Shown: positions 11,197-23,628, numbered from the stretch's first letter. The stretch is 64,000 bases of DNA from Fratercula arctica (GCA_947846985.1 CANTUZ010000007.1:27408355-27472354), one strand, 5' to 3'. Translations and numbers: made by a program. Notes: a model not told the origin generated them from the sequence alone.

Positions 11197-12345
11197 CTAC
11201 ATACTGACCAGCAGCATCTCTACTTTTTCCTCTTGAAAGGTCAGAAAATAAATGAGTTATTGTAAATTGTGATAAAGGATTACATCTGATAGACTGCCAC
11301 TATACATTAGATCCTTTTTGCATCTATTAGAGAAAAAGATTAAATATTAACAATTCTGTTATAACGGCTCAAACTCTTACTTACACTTGACCAACACTAG
11401 ATCTAGGTTTTCCTGCTTTTTCCCTTTCTGCCCTACTAAATTCTCTTACATGCTCCTTGGTACACCTTTCCCCCCCCCCCCCTTCTTCTGTGGAGAATAG
11501 ATTCACGATGCTTTACTATGTAGTATGCTTTTACATAACTGAGTATTTTACTAAACTATCATGTCTACAATATGTTTTGAACTGATCTCTAAGAAAACAA
11601 AACAAATATTTCAACAGATTGAATTATTTTTTTAATAAATGAGCATTACGTATTTGCCTAACTGCAACTACATGAGTTCATAGAAGAAATATAAAAACTT
11701 TTTGTCGTATCATTAATGCCTCCTGCTGTTTAACTTGTTACTTAAAATCTGAAAGATATCATGCATAAAACTATAGTCATGCCACTGCCCTGTTTAATAG
11801 TTCCAGAAATTGCCCCACTGCTTATTTTCCACGTTCAATTTAAAAGTTCAGAAATAGCTTACAAACCACAGCTAGATCCTCAAAAACATTTAACCTTTCA
11901 TTTTTCCTTTCCTTCCCTAATTTGATGAAGAGCTTCAGGTTCACTAGTACAGGAAGGTACACCTTAGAACTCATTGAGCTACCAAGGATTCTGCATTTTT
12001 TTCATTTGATCCCACAGAATTAAAACAGCAAGGTGGTATACTTATTAAATTTTTATGGAGATTGATTCCCGCAGAGACTTCAAAGACTTTTCCCCCCCTT
12101 ACAGAGATATAATTATACAAAACCCCAACTTTTTCTTTGCCGAGAAAGCCTAGCTTTCCACATAGGAAGTTTTGCTGCTTTTCTGGGTAAGGATAACTAC
12201 GTTGTAAAGTTTTAAGTATTTATCCTCAAGATATAATTATTTTGTCAAAAAGTGAAGTACACTGTCCCACCCTTTTGATGATAACACGTCAGAAAGACTT
12301 CTGGCAGAATGAGCTATAGTATCCCTATAGCCAAATTTCTGAGAT
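11197..12345. other. Gene-free stretch
   Basis: Nothing recognisable except a C-run at 11470-11482 and general AT-rich sequence. Confidence 0.6.
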
Positions 12346-12968
12346 ATGGTCTGGATGTGGGTGGAAAATCGTCTAGACTGGCAGAATCAAGGGCTTGTAA
12401 CAAACAGTACAAAGTCCAACTGCCAATCAAGTACTGGCACCATCCTTAAGGGATCAACAGCCAGGCTGAAACTGTTAACAGCTTTTCTAACAAACCTAAA
12501 CAACAGGATAGAGCACACGCTCAGATTCATGGTGGTGGCCAAAAACACTGGAGGGCAGAGCTGTTATTCAGAGTAAAGTCGACAGGCTGGAGAAACAGGC
12601 TGTCAAGAACCTCATGAAGTTCAAAAAAAAGGCAGATGCAGCCGCCACACAGCAGTACAGCCCAGGCAGGAACTGGATAAAGAACAGCTTTAAAGAGACT
12701 TGATGGTCCTGGTAGACAAGTTGAACGTGAGTCATCAGTGGCTTGCAGTGAAGAAGACCAAATCCATACTAGGCTGTATTAGCAGAAGCATGGCTATCAA
12801 GTGGAAAGGAGGGATTATTCTCCCTGCTCGACACCCACAAGACCACATCTGGAGTATTGTGGCCAGTTTGGGATCCTCCAGTTTGGGACAGACACTGCCA
12901 TACTGCAGTGTGTTCAGCAGAGGCCACAAAGATAATCAGGGGGCTGGAACACGTGAGCAAAGAAGAGA
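12346..12968 (+). pseudogene. Old CR1 polymerase fragment (reverse transcriptase C-terminal half), broken
   Basis: Decayed + strand CR1 sequence matching the second half of ORF2. Recognisable blocks, in order: GATAGAGCACACGCTCAG (post-GVPQG region), GACAGGCTGGAGAAACAGG, AACCTCATGAAGTTCAA, GTCCTGGTAGACAAGTTGAA, GGCTGTATTAGCAGAAGC, CATCTGGAGTATTGTGGCCA and GGCCACAAAGATAATCAGG. The order is that of CR1 ORF2, from the FADD region through the RPHLEYC block. Frameshifts and stops run throughout. Both ends are truncated and no CR1 3' tail follows; a poly(A) tract lies just downstream. This is a much older insertion than the one at 3946-7185. The left boundary is uncertain by perhaps 100 bp. Confidence 0.8.
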
Positions 12969-14228
12969 AAACAAACTCTGTAAAAAAAAAAAATCTTAAG
13001 CAGATGTAACACTGAGTTAAACCTGCATCTCATCGCTAAGCTGGTTCCTATTAGAGTAGCTATACATGAAGGAGTCACTCAAGGAAAACACAGAGTACAC
13101 AGTGACCATACTTAGTTACATCAGTACCAAAAATGCATGTACAACACCGCTCCTTCAACAAGCAAAAACTATAGTGATTTCCTATGTATAAAGCATACAC
13201 GTATTTACTTCTTCCTTGTGTCCCATCAACAAGTGCCAGGGAGCAGGAGAAATTGTACTCAAACAAAAAGTGTTGCTAAAATGTTAAGCTATTAAAAGGA
13301 AAAATAATTAGAAGAAACACTTTAACTGTGTATTTAAAAGTGCAATTACAGCTGTAGAATCATGAAAACTGAGTGGTAAAGCTATTAAGTACTAACTTAG
13401 CACAAACACTAGAGCAGCTCAATTAATTCATTTTAATTACTGCAAACCAGTACAAAATTTATCAATTCACCACGTATTAACGGTTTAAAGCGCAGCTAAA
13501 CATTGATGCCCAAAAAACCACAAGAGAGAAACAAGTGACAAAATTCTACACTGAACAAATTAGCAAATACTAAATGCAGTAAGGTTTCCATATTCACAAA
13601 ACTGAATGAGGTAAAGCTGATGAGATAAAAGTAAAAAAGCTGACTTTCTTAAAGAAAGGGGGTTGCCTTTTTTTTTTTTTTTTGTAATATCCTTCTATTA
13701 TATAAAAATACAGAAGACTAATTTGGGTATAATTTTAAAGAATGAATCACCAACTCCTAGAAAACTTTGAGTTGTCATTTCAGTTTAAGATTGTTCAACG
13801 GTTATTATTGATTTTGTGGAGTGGAAATCCTTTGAAGAGGCTGTGCAGAAACAATCAATATATTTTGACAGCTATTCCCATAGCATCACTGTCCAGGAAG
13901 ACCTACTGTTCCTCCTTCTGTCCCCAAGCTGTTTAGGACAGCTGTATTTTCAGTCTGGCATATGATGGACTTTGTTTTTAATTCCCCAAAATTTGCAATG
14001 GACAGGAAAGTATTGATCTTACATTAGCTCAAAATTTTCTTTATGCAAATATAACTTAGTCTTTCTTTTTGACGGAAGAAAGAAAAAAATAAATAAATAA
14101 CAATTAAAAAAAAATTGGTATACAAATTTGCATCCCAGATGCAACTTGCCTATATTCTATAAAAAAAAAAAATCTACTTTGGCAAACTCAATTGTCGAGT
14201 GAAATTCAGGGCTTTGGTTTAAAATTGT

Positions 14229-14283
14229 AAAAAAAATCCAAACAAAAAAAAAAACCAAACCAAAAAAACCCAAAAAAACAAAC
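14229..14283. repeat. A/C-rich low-complexity tract
   Basis: Long A-runs broken by CC or CCC, as at 883 and 23629. Confidence 0.8.
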
Positions 14284-15814
14284 TAAGTAAAATGCTTACT
14301 GAAGCTGTCCTTGAAGGCGGATAATGTCACACATGGTAACAACATCATGCTACCTACAAAACTTCTAATATTCTCTTCACCAGTGGAAATGTAAGAAACA
14401 GACTTTTAGGTCACTGACTCACCTGAAAGTAAAAACTGCTTCAGAATTTGACATTTTCTACAGCAAATACTCAATTTTGAGCTCAAACTAAGGGAGAATG
14501 TTATTAGACAAACCCCTTAATACATGTCTAGGAAGGTGCAAGAAAAAGCTGGAAGGCAAAGTCACTTACAGTTGTATTCATAGAAGCACAAACCAACCCC
14601 CATCCGTGTCACCCTGCCATACTTGTTAAAATTCATGTCTTTGCTCAGAATTGCACAGAGCTTTAAGTCAGTAGTTGGACTGGCTGCAGCATGAGCTGAT
14701 TTGGTCTGACTTAAAGTATTCTTTGTAAGGTCAAAACTACATATAATCTTTTTATGTTTATTAGCACAGCAAAGCTCAAACAGGAAGTCCAAGGACAGAA
14801 CAACTATGTTATGCTTAACGATGCGTGTGCATTCAATATCGTTAATTCCTTCATGCTGTTTGTTTTCATTATTTATAGGGATATGTGACTTAAGGAGGGT
14901 GTGTCTGTCCTATATATATTTTCAAATTAGTACAAATCTGTAACCAAAATCACTAGCCATTTTCAGTGCTACCAACTGCTGCCTGGTAATTCTAAAACAA
15001 AATGATGTTTGGTGCCACAGCACCTAGGTGCCTAGCAAGAATTGAAATCATTACTGATTACACGCTGGCATTAATATAATTTTTTTTTTTCTTTATATGA
15101 GAAACCACAGGTGATGGTGACAAAGAAATAATAGAGCGAGAAAGATAAGTAGTAAGACATCCAATTCTAAACCACTTTATTGTATGCGACTCAGTTTAAT
15201 AATCTAAGTTTTCTTCAAGTAAATTTGACCCACTGCAGAAATACACATGCAAGCGATGACAGTCACTTGACATTTACCAAGAACATTTGTGCTTTATTTA
15301 AAGCATCGCTTTGTCTCCTGAAACACTGCAGCAGTGCAAGGAAGGACTGGAGAGTTAAGCATCAGTTCTCTGCGTGCAAAACCTAAGATTGTAAGTATTA
15401 GACTCAGATCAGGATGTTTAAAGATAAAAAGAGTAACTTTTCAGTTATTAATAAACAGCCATCTTTATAATAATTCAAAAGATAGATACCGTATCTCTAA
15501 ACGTGGAAACAAAAATAAAGACTATGCACACACAATATAAAGGGAGAGGAAAAAAAAAAACAAAAACATTCCATCTATTTTCTATGTAGATGGAAAGTAG
15601 AGGCTGCTTTACAAGTTCCAGCCTGTAGAAGTGAGAGCGACAAAATGGTTCACTATCAGTTCGCCAATGGGGTGAATTTTACATGTTCATTAATAAGATT
15701 TGATTATGGGTGATCTACTTTCCACATCTGCTCCCGCTCTTCAGAACATTTGTGCATAAAATTCTGTTGGCTGGGTTGGAATGCTGATGAAAACCTGTAT
15801 TTTCTCCCCCAGCA

Positions 15815-15817
15815 CCC

Positions 15818-15849
<32 letters not shown>
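15815..15849. repeat. C11 followed by T24
   Basis: Eleven C directly followed by twenty-four T, a pyrimidine-only tract. Confidence 0.9.
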
Positions 15850-15851
<2 letters not shown>

Positions 15852-17003
15852 TACTGTCACTAACCTATTTTTCACTTTTGCTAAAGTATGCAACCCAGAA
15901 GGTTTTGTTTTATGCAAATTCTACAATGTCACACCTCTGGTCTGTAAAAGTCTGAATTCTCAGTATTAAATATTCATAAACCATTTATAATCTAAAAATC
16001 ATTCTTCAATATCATTCCACTAATCATTTAAAACTAATACATTTGAGGTAACTGCAATATGCCATTAAGTATTTTCAAGAAAAAATTGCTTCCACTGAAT
16101 ACATTATCCACTGTGAAGTATTTATTCAGAATGACTCAGTAAGTTTCACCTACTATATTCAAAAAGCTGATTCTGTCTGGCCAGTGGGAACTATTTTATC
16201 AACAGTATTTCCAGAATGCCTTAAGCATGTCCAATATTTTTTTGTTTCTCTTCCCAGTAATCTTTGCTACTTGCAGCATTTGGCCTGTTTCCTCACATGA
16301 ACTATCTACTTTTTTTCATCCCTTAGCTGCTGTTCTGAGATTTATTTTGATTCTCTCAAACCTTCTACATAGAGGTCAAAAGAAGAATCAAAGGTCTGAC
16401 ACGCAGCATTTTGTTACCAAATTACCTTGCTGAAGGCAAGCAATGCGCTCTTGTCAACCTTGTTATTCCCTTGAAGCATGTCCACCAACTTTTTTTCCTT
16501 AATTACTTGCTGATTGGCAGAGTCATAAAGTGCTCCAGTAATTGCACAGCTTCACAGCTTTTTTGTACAATGTTAATCCTTAAAGTCATACTAGCCACAA
16601 CATTTGTTATTAAAAATTCCACAAATATATTACCTGGGAATTTTTACAACCGTGAGTATTTTGAAAATGGCAGCAATCATTCAGGTGGTTTTGCATGAAT
16701 TTAATTTTTCCAATAACAACAATACCAATACATTAAAAGAAAACTAACAAGAAGTCTTCATGAAGAACAAACGTCTAATAAGCCAACCAAACAAAAAGGT
16801 ATTGTTGTAAAGAAGATGCTGGGATAAAGAAGAATCTCTCACAGACATTTTACAATGTCAGTGGAACCATGTTTGGGAGCACACAGCAGCAGTAACTTTC
16901 CTCCACTGCATTTCATTTCAGAGTTTACCCATGCTAGTTCACAAGATGCATACCGATTTAGTTATACCTATATCCCATGGCCTTTAAACCGTTGCGATAT
17001 CCC

Positions 17004-17020
17004 GGGGTGGGGGGGCAGGG
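17004..17020 (+). other. Potential G-quadruplex
   Basis: GGGG-T-GGGGGGG-CA-GGG. The run of seven G can supply two G3 tracts, giving four tracts with short loops. Pattern only. Confidence 0.4.
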
Positions 17021-17697
17021 AAATAGGAAGAGAAGTGGCTACTACTGGCAGACTTTTTCCAGCACCACCACCGCTCTCTACTTCAGGTACACAAAGCTAT
17101 CGGGGTGGCTGGCTCTCATTCATGAAGCAGCACAGGTTTAATAGCTGGAAGCGGAGAAAGACTGCAGATTTCAGGAGATGTTAGGATGCTATCTGATGGA
17201 GGAAAACACAACTGGAAGCTATTGTCAGAGAGGTCGGACAAACAGACATAGATTTATGAATAGATTAAACGATTCACGATACTCACTTAACTGTCCACTT
17301 GAAGTCACATATCAATTGTTACACAGGAAAAAAAAAAAATAACATTATCTCAAAGTACTATCGCTCCCCACCATCAGTATCCTTTCTATAAAAGGCTTCC
17401 TTAGAAATCAACAATATTCTACTCACGTTTCTTAAAGAGAACTCGTTGTCTCAGCACAAAATTTTATTACATGCTGTACTAGCAATGAATTTGCACTATG
17501 TGGTTCTTGGTTTTAACTTCTACTTACTGTTGCAGAGCCAGAGAAATTTCAAGAGTTTCTAGTAAAGCATTATTTTGGGTAGCCTTGATAGTGTTCAGCA
17601 CTAACAGTTTCAGAAGACCCTCTGGGATATCAGTAAGTGTTTCATAAATTTAGCAGCTGAGTTTTCACACCAGGCTGCACTTTTTTTCATGTAACCT

Positions 17698-17718
17698 AAA
17701 AAAAAAAAAAAAAAAAAA
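17698..17718. repeat. Poly(A), 21 bp
   Basis: Uninterrupted A-run beside the candidate exon at 17726-17944. Confidence 0.95.
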
Positions 17719-17725
17719 TCTACAC

Positions 17726-17944
17726 CTGCACAAGATCATCAGTTTCTAGTTTCCACTGAGCTACCAGATGAAAATACTCGTTCCACAGCAAGTAGTGATG
17801 ACACATTGTCCTCATTGCAGTCTCGTCTGGAGGAGCAGAATGACAACGGGAATACATCAAACTCCTAAGAGCCCTTTGCAGCAAGTGTTTCCAGTTGAGG
17901 AAGGACAACAGGACAAAATCTATATCCATAACCAACCTTTGAGC
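17726..17944 (-). CDS. Candidate internal exon, minus strand, 73 codons, unassigned
   Basis: I do not recognise this protein. Read on the minus strand, a pyrimidine-rich acceptor (ACTCTCATTCTGCATTCAG) is followed by a 219-bp open block, phase 0 at both ends. It starts AQRLVMDIDFVLLSFLNWKH, passes CHHYLLWNEYFHL and ends LETDDLVQ before CAG|GTGTAG. The composition (several Trp, Tyr, His and Cys plus Leu-rich helical stretches) is more protein-like than most of the window and would suit an all-helical domain. The donor is weak and is followed by a poly(T) run. A competing + strand frame over 17719-17868 (ending in TAA) is also open, so the strand is not certain. No neighbouring exon could be joined to it in phase with confidence. 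Confidence 0.33.
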
Positions 17945-20538
17945 CTGAATGCAGAATGAGAGTGAAGTCTAAACATGAAATAAGATTTAGTTCTTCAGAC
18001 ATTTAAAAAGGAGGAATACCAGTTTGAAAACCTGGTATCAACTACTTTTCACAGGGAAGCAAATTAAAAGCCAATTTGCAAAGACAAAGCCAGAATTACT
18101 TCAGGACATATTATATGTAACTGGCTGTGAATGGAATTCCCTTATCCACATTCCTACTTTTACATAATGTTATACTGCACAAGTGATTACTTTCATCTAC
18201 CTACCATACAATGCATTTACAAAGCGTGACACCAAATCTGGCCCAGATAAAGGAATCTGGACCAAATCTCATTTTGATGCAACTACTGCTCTTAGTCAGC
18301 AAAGAATTTGGACATTATAGTATTTTCACTAAAAGGTTTTACTTGCCAATGTCCGAGTTCAGGAAGACCTACGTAAGTGGAGAATGATTTAATAGCTTTA
18401 GCAGCAACTTCTTTTACGGGCATGAGAAAATTAATCAACTTTGATACAACATGCTCTTGTCATTTATGTCAGTTCTAAGCAAAACCACTGTTTTATTTGG
18501 TTAAGTAGAATAATTACTGACCCTATTACAGACGCTACAAAATTTTAGTTAAGGAAACTGCGATGTCTTCAGAAGTCCATTCTGTGTATACACTACCAGA
18601 CCTTTTCCAATAAAACGTTCCACAGAGGCAGGTATTATTCACCTAGTGGTATTTGGTAGCATGGGTCAGCAATATTCTAACGCTGACATATAACATAGCC
18701 TGTTCTGAAATACTGGATAGCAACTAACACAAAAAAACACTGAAAATTTTCATAAAAAAACCCCAAACCCCAATAATAGATCCTCCTAGTGATTAGAAAT
18801 TACTGTTAAACACCCGAGAGGGAAGAGACAATAAGAACGGGTTTGTTACGCAAATAGAGCTCTCCTGTTCCAACTCAAGACATTACCACGCTTCCTGCCA
18901 TATATTACTTCTCACTGGGCTCTTAAAAATTCTTCTGAAGAGCAAATATTGTTTTTTATTATGTATTTTAGTTTTGGGTATTTCAGTAAAATACCTCACG
19001 AGGTCTTACATCAGACAGGCAAACAGTGGCCATAAATAAATGTAGGCTAGAAATAAGAAAGAGGTTTTTAACCACTGGAAGGAGAAAGCTTTGCAATATC
19101 CTTGCAACTGGAAGACAACAATCAAGCTAGTTTTAACAACTAGCACAACTGATTTATTTTCATTCAGACAGAGCTCTTATATGCACAGCTGACTAATAGC
19201 TAGGGAAAGGCAAGCTAGAAATGGAAAGAACTTTTTCAGCCAGTGTTTCCAAATTTTTCTACCCATTCATTTTGGAACAAAAGGATATGTATGCATGTGC
19301 TCCATAAACAATTCATCAATTCAAAACAAATAAATGCAGTGTGCATATTTCAAGCCTGTGATAATTTTGAAGTAATTTATATAACTTTAATTTAAAAATA
19401 TCTTCTTAGAGATATTTATGATTAAGTATCAGCTGCAGTTACTGTGTGCGAGAGTGGAAGAACACATCTGTTACTGAAAAACAGACCTTGAGCATACTGG
19501 CATAGTTGGAATCACAGTGAATGAGAAGCAAGAGAGAAGGCAGAAGCTCTGCTTAGGACAGTATAATAAAGTCCCTTGAGCATCGTCCCCAAAACAGAAG
19601 TTATCACTCAAAATACCGTACTTAACGGTTCTGTCCTTTGCTTGCATGTAAAGCTTCCTAGTATAAGCTGCATAAGCTTTACTGATGACTAACAGATGGA
19701 TGCTTTTTTTCTTAAACTTGGCCTAATGCTAACTTGGAATAATCTGGTGCACATTAGCCACTTGACTCTTTCAGTCACCACACATTTACTAATTATGGAT
19801 GGCCTTGCAAACTCTTAGAGTTCATCTCCCACCAGCTATGAAGTTTGTATGACATGATGCAGTAATTTCACCCAGGATATACAGAGGCTCTGTCACAGAT
19901 GAGAAAGTTCCACACCTGCTTGTCTTCAAGTCCTAATTGCAGTCAGATATCATCACAGTATCCTTAAATTCAACTATTAGATTGCATATTCTACATTTCT
20001 AATTTTGCTTCTCCAATAATCTCATAAGAAAGGTTAAAAAAAAAACCTATTTCGCACAAAGCTTGCAACCATGTTGCTGGTGTGACTTTGGTAATGATTA
20101 TCTCAGTCAGTAGATAAACAACACGCAAGGTTTTCACATCAAAAAAACAACTTTAAAAAAGTTGTTCTAAAACAAGTACTCTGTCTTCTCTCTTCCACAA
20201 ATCAGACTTGATGGCCAGAACCAAATACATAACATCCTTCAGCACAAGATCCTTAGCTAAAAAGAGCCTCGTGACACCCAAAGTCAATACACAAGTTGCA
20301 GGTCACAAGCCCCAAATTCTAATATAATAGCAGATACTAAGATGTTTCACAGAACATTTTCTTCTCTCTCGGTATGAGCAAAATGTTGATTTCAGAGGTT
20401 ACACTGACATTCAGGCATGCAGCCTCAGGGGGAATAAAAAAATTACTCTCCATATTTTTGTTTAGAAAAACCTTTTGTTTAAAAATTTAAGGGTTCAACA
20501 GTCACCCTATACAACAGGGTCAGAGATCACCACACCAG

Positions 20539-20557
20539 GCACTGGGCAGCCCAGTGC
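20539..20557. repeat. Perfect 19-bp palindrome
   Basis: GCACTGGGCAGCCCAGTGC: nine-base arms around a single A. Confidence 0.85.
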
Positions 20558-21119
20558 ATGCAAACAGCCTGGGTCTAAGGTTGCACACACAATGTAATTC
20601 TGGCCACAGAAATAACTGTCTTGGTCTCGATGTCTTACCTGAACAGCTACAGCAACATCTTTACGAGTTTCACAGGCAGGTCAGCCATGCTGAATCACAG
20701 CATCTTGAGACATGTCCATGGAACCATGTTAAGAGGCTGCTTAGTCTCTTCTGTAGATGGAAGGCTTTGTTCAAAGCTTTGTAAGGTTTTACTTTACCCA
20801 AGAATACTACTTTCTACACCGTTAATAAAGCAAAGCTTCCACACAGCATCACTAAAATGTTTCTCAGGAAAACGATCACATCAAAACCTGGACTGGACGA
20901 GGTCTAGCTGGCAGCAGCAAACTCATTTAATATCACTTGACATGTGAATTCCTATGCATAAAATATCTTAATGAGATAAAGATAAGCTCTTGGACTTATC
21001 AAAAATAAATTATTCTAAAAGTCTAGATGTTTTGCAAGATACGATCCCTCCTCACCACCCAAAAAAATCACCAGGAAGAAGACAAAATGTTTTACTTTCA
21101 AAATGCCAAAGCACTGATT

Positions 21120-21160
21120 TAAAAAAAAAAAAAGAAAGAAAGAAAGAAAAAAAAAAAAGA
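21120..21160. repeat. Poly(A) with GAAA repeats
   Basis: An A-run, about four GAAA units and another A-run. Confidence 0.9.
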
Positions 21161-21839
21161 CAAACCACCAAACAACTATTTTGAAACAACATTAAAGTGC
21201 ATGACAAGCAAAGTTTCTCAGCCAAACTGAACCTATCAGATATTCATTCACAAAAACTTCAAAATTGCAGAATAAAAAAAAAAAAAAATCATACTCAATG
21301 CAAATCAAGTACAGCATTAAAAGTCACTTGAGATTCAGTTTCTGTAACAATAAAAATACTTTTTTACATAACCTTTTAATGTAATAATTGAGGAATATAA
21401 TGAAAGTTGGGTTTGGATGCATAAAAAAATTTCAGCATATGAATAAATTCCATTTCTTAACAGTGGCAAAACAATTCAATAGGCTCAGACCCTCAAAGTT
21501 CTTCAGAAAAGACACTTATTTCATGAAACTGAAGACAAAGCACTTCTTTCCATTCACCCACAATTCCTATTTGGGATGTATCACACAGTATTTGATTATG
21601 AAACTCTTGTTGATACACTCTGAAGGTGAGAGAGAATACTATGGCACAAGATCTGCTTTTGCAATGAATGTCAATGAACTGGACAATGCCAAGCATTTTG
21701 TTTTCATACTGTGCAAATACTGTTTCCATTATTATAAAATTAGAAACATAATTGAATACATAAAATGTATTAACATTTTTAAACATCATGTGATTTATCC
21801 TGACATTACCAAACCACAATATATTGCAGTCCTCAAGCT

Positions 21840-21861
21840 GATTCAAACAATGGTTTGAATC
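21840..21861. repeat. Inverted repeat, 9-bp arms, 4-base loop
   Basis: GATTCAAAC and GTTTGAATC separated by AATG. Confidence 0.85.
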
Positions 21862-22441
21862 AATAGTCAGCAAAAAGCAGTTCATCGCTCCTCGCTTTAA
21901 GAGATGTTCCTGAATTTAAGTCAACAGTTACTTTATTCAGCTTATGTATTTACTTCAAGTAACTTTATTTTTTATTTTTTAATTTCTTGGTGCTCTCTGG
22001 CTCTTTTCCACGTAACTCTCTTAGATACACTATCGATCTATTTTAAAAAATAAACAAGAATTTGGTTATGATCGGTCTTCTCTTTTCTAGCTTAGTATTG
22101 CTATCGAGGGTCATCCATGCAACTGACAGCTCTCAAATTAGTGCTACAGAAGGATTACAAAGTACAAATAGCACTGCTTCCTTTTCCTGCATGGTTCTGA
22201 TATGAAAGTGTGTCAGCTTCAGGAATACATTACAAATACTAAACTATTGACCTTTCTCTCACCTAGCAAAAAGTATAAATTAGCTTTTCATATGTGTGAT
22301 TAATTCTCTAAGCTACGCCAGAAAGAAAAAGGGGAAAAAAAAAATAATTCACTTAAGTTACAATACAGTTTTGTAATTTGAATCCCACCGAACTGACTCA
22401 CTAGAGGGCATGATTTAGCCAGAAATTTGCTCTAGTCGGCA

Positions 22442-22465
22442 GGGCGAAGGGTGGGGGATGGAGGG
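22442..22465 (+). other. Potential G-quadruplex
   Basis: Four G-tracts (3, 3, 5, 3) with loops CGAA, T and ATGGA, fitting the standard G3N1-7 rule. It lies about 220 bp from a CR1 3' end. Confidence 0.5.
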
Positions 22466-22685
22466 ATACAAAAAGCTCTTCTCTTATAACCCAACAGAAA
22501 TGGCTAGAAAAATGTTAAAATTCACTTTTTTTTATCAGAATTATCTTTTTCACCATGTCTAAAACAAGATTACCAAGATGATTTTTAGAGAGATGTCTGT
22601 GTCTCTTTTCACTACCCTGAACTGGAAGAAGCTGGATGAGGAAAGATGCTCACTACACCAAGGTTTAGTGAAGGTGTGGCAAAGG

Positions 22686-23242
22686 ATCATAGAATGGAAG
22701 GGACCTTAAAGACCATCCAGTGCCACCCCCTGCCCTGGGCAGGGACACCTCCCACCAGACCAGGTTGCTCCAAGCCCCGTCCAGCCTGGCCTTGAACACC
22801 TCCAGGGATGGGGCAGCCACAGCTTCTCTGGGCAACCTGGGCCAGGGGCTCACCACCTTCATAGCCAAGAATTTCTTCACAATATCTAATCAGAATCTAC
22901 CCTCTTGCAGTTTGAAACCGTTCCCCCTCATCCTATCATGACACACCCTGATAAAGAGTCCCTCCCCAACCTTCCTGTAGGAAGAGTACTGGAAGGGGCT
23001 CTAAGGTCTCCCCGGAGCCTTCTCTTCTCCAGGCTGAACATCCCCCAACTCTCTCAGCCTGTCCTCACAGCAGAGGGGCTCCAGCCCTCGCAGCATCTTC
23101 ATGGCCTCCTCTGGCCCCGCTCCAACAGGTCCACGTCCTTCTTGTGCTGAGGGCTCCAGAGCTGGACACAGTACTCCAGGTGGGGTCTCACCAGAGCGGA
23201 GCAGAGGGGCAGAATCACCTCCCTCGCCCTGCTGTCCAAGAA
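22686..23242 (-). mobile_element. CR1: CR1 3' fragment, minus strand, about 560 bp
   Basis: Read on the minus strand this is the classical CR1 3' end. It covers the late reverse transcriptase region, the GTGGCTGCCCCATCCCTGG and GGTGTTCAAGGCCAGGCTGG blocks, the GCCCAGGGCAGGGGGTGGCA block, and TTTAAGGTCCCTTCCATTCT at the 3' tip (about 22686). It is 5'-truncated near 23242, where the homology stops. The frame is closed by stops, so no protein is made. It is GC-rich compared with its surroundings. It belongs to a different CR1 3'-end type from the element at 3946-7185 and to the same type as the copy at 37227-37572. Confidence 0.95.
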
Positions 23243-23433
23243 ACACCTCCCTAAAAGCCAAGGTACACACAAGCGTCCCAGGGAAAAAGACAGAGTTGTC
23301 AGGAGGAATTTCTAGGAAAAGCCATGATAAATTATTTTGGTTTTGCATTGCATTTGCAAGCTACAGTGTCTAGTTTTCATAATGACACTTTATAGCCGGC
23401 AGCCTGAAGGGTAGTACTCACTTTTCAAACAAA

Positions 23434-23489
23434 GTATCCCCACAGTATCCCCAAAAGTGGGGATACAAAAAGTCCCCAGAGTATCCCCA
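23434..23489. repeat. GTATCCCC repeat cluster with one inverted copy
   Basis: GTATCCCC occurs at about 23434, 23445 and 23481, and its inverse GGGGATAC at about 23459. TATCCCC-AAAAGT-GGGGATA forms a perfect 7-bp-arm hairpin. Confidence 0.85.
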
Positions 23490-23628
23490 AAAGTTAAGTA
23501 AATGTTCATACCTTATTTCTTGTCTTCCTCCTGCATGAACCTCTATGTGGAGTTGGAAATGGTAATGGCTACAACTTGGAGGAAAGCAGTACCTTCCCTG
23601 AAGCCAAGTATCACAGCAGTGCTGCATT

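Larger units (their letters stand above)
12969..17697. other. Gene-free stretch
   Basis: AT-rich DNA with poly(A) at 12982-12993 and 14161-14172, poly(T) at 13669-13683, an A/C-rich tract at 14229 and a C11-T24 tract at 15815. On the minus strand, CAG|GTGAGTC at 14421 and CT|GTAAGTG at about 14573 are good donor matches, but the open frames beside them do not chain in phase, so no exon is called. A G-rich motif lies at 17004-17020. Confidence 0.5.
17945..22685. other. Gene-free stretch
   Basis: AT-rich DNA. Visible items are a 19-bp palindrome at 20539, a GAAA/poly(A) tract at 21120, a hairpin at 21840 and a G-rich motif at 22442. Between 21388 and 21885 both strands carry unusually long open frames (156 codons on +, 130 on minus), but neither resembles a known protein nor has convincing splice edges. 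Confidence 0.5.

Noticed and set aside
14573..14792. Minus-strand open block before the donor CT|GTAAGTG
   Set aside because: The donor is excellent, but the frame leaves one spare base, which fits neither neighbouring block (14423-14487, 14300-14352), and the acceptor is unclear.
17719..17868. Open + strand frame ending NDNGNTSNS and TAA, possibly a terminal exon
   Set aside because: The sequence just upstream is poly(A), not a pyrimidine tract, so there is no acceptor. The minus-strand reading has better splice edges.
20640..20760. Minus-strand block before the donor TTCAG|GTAAGA
   Set aside because: Every frame compatible with an upstream acceptor contains a stop.
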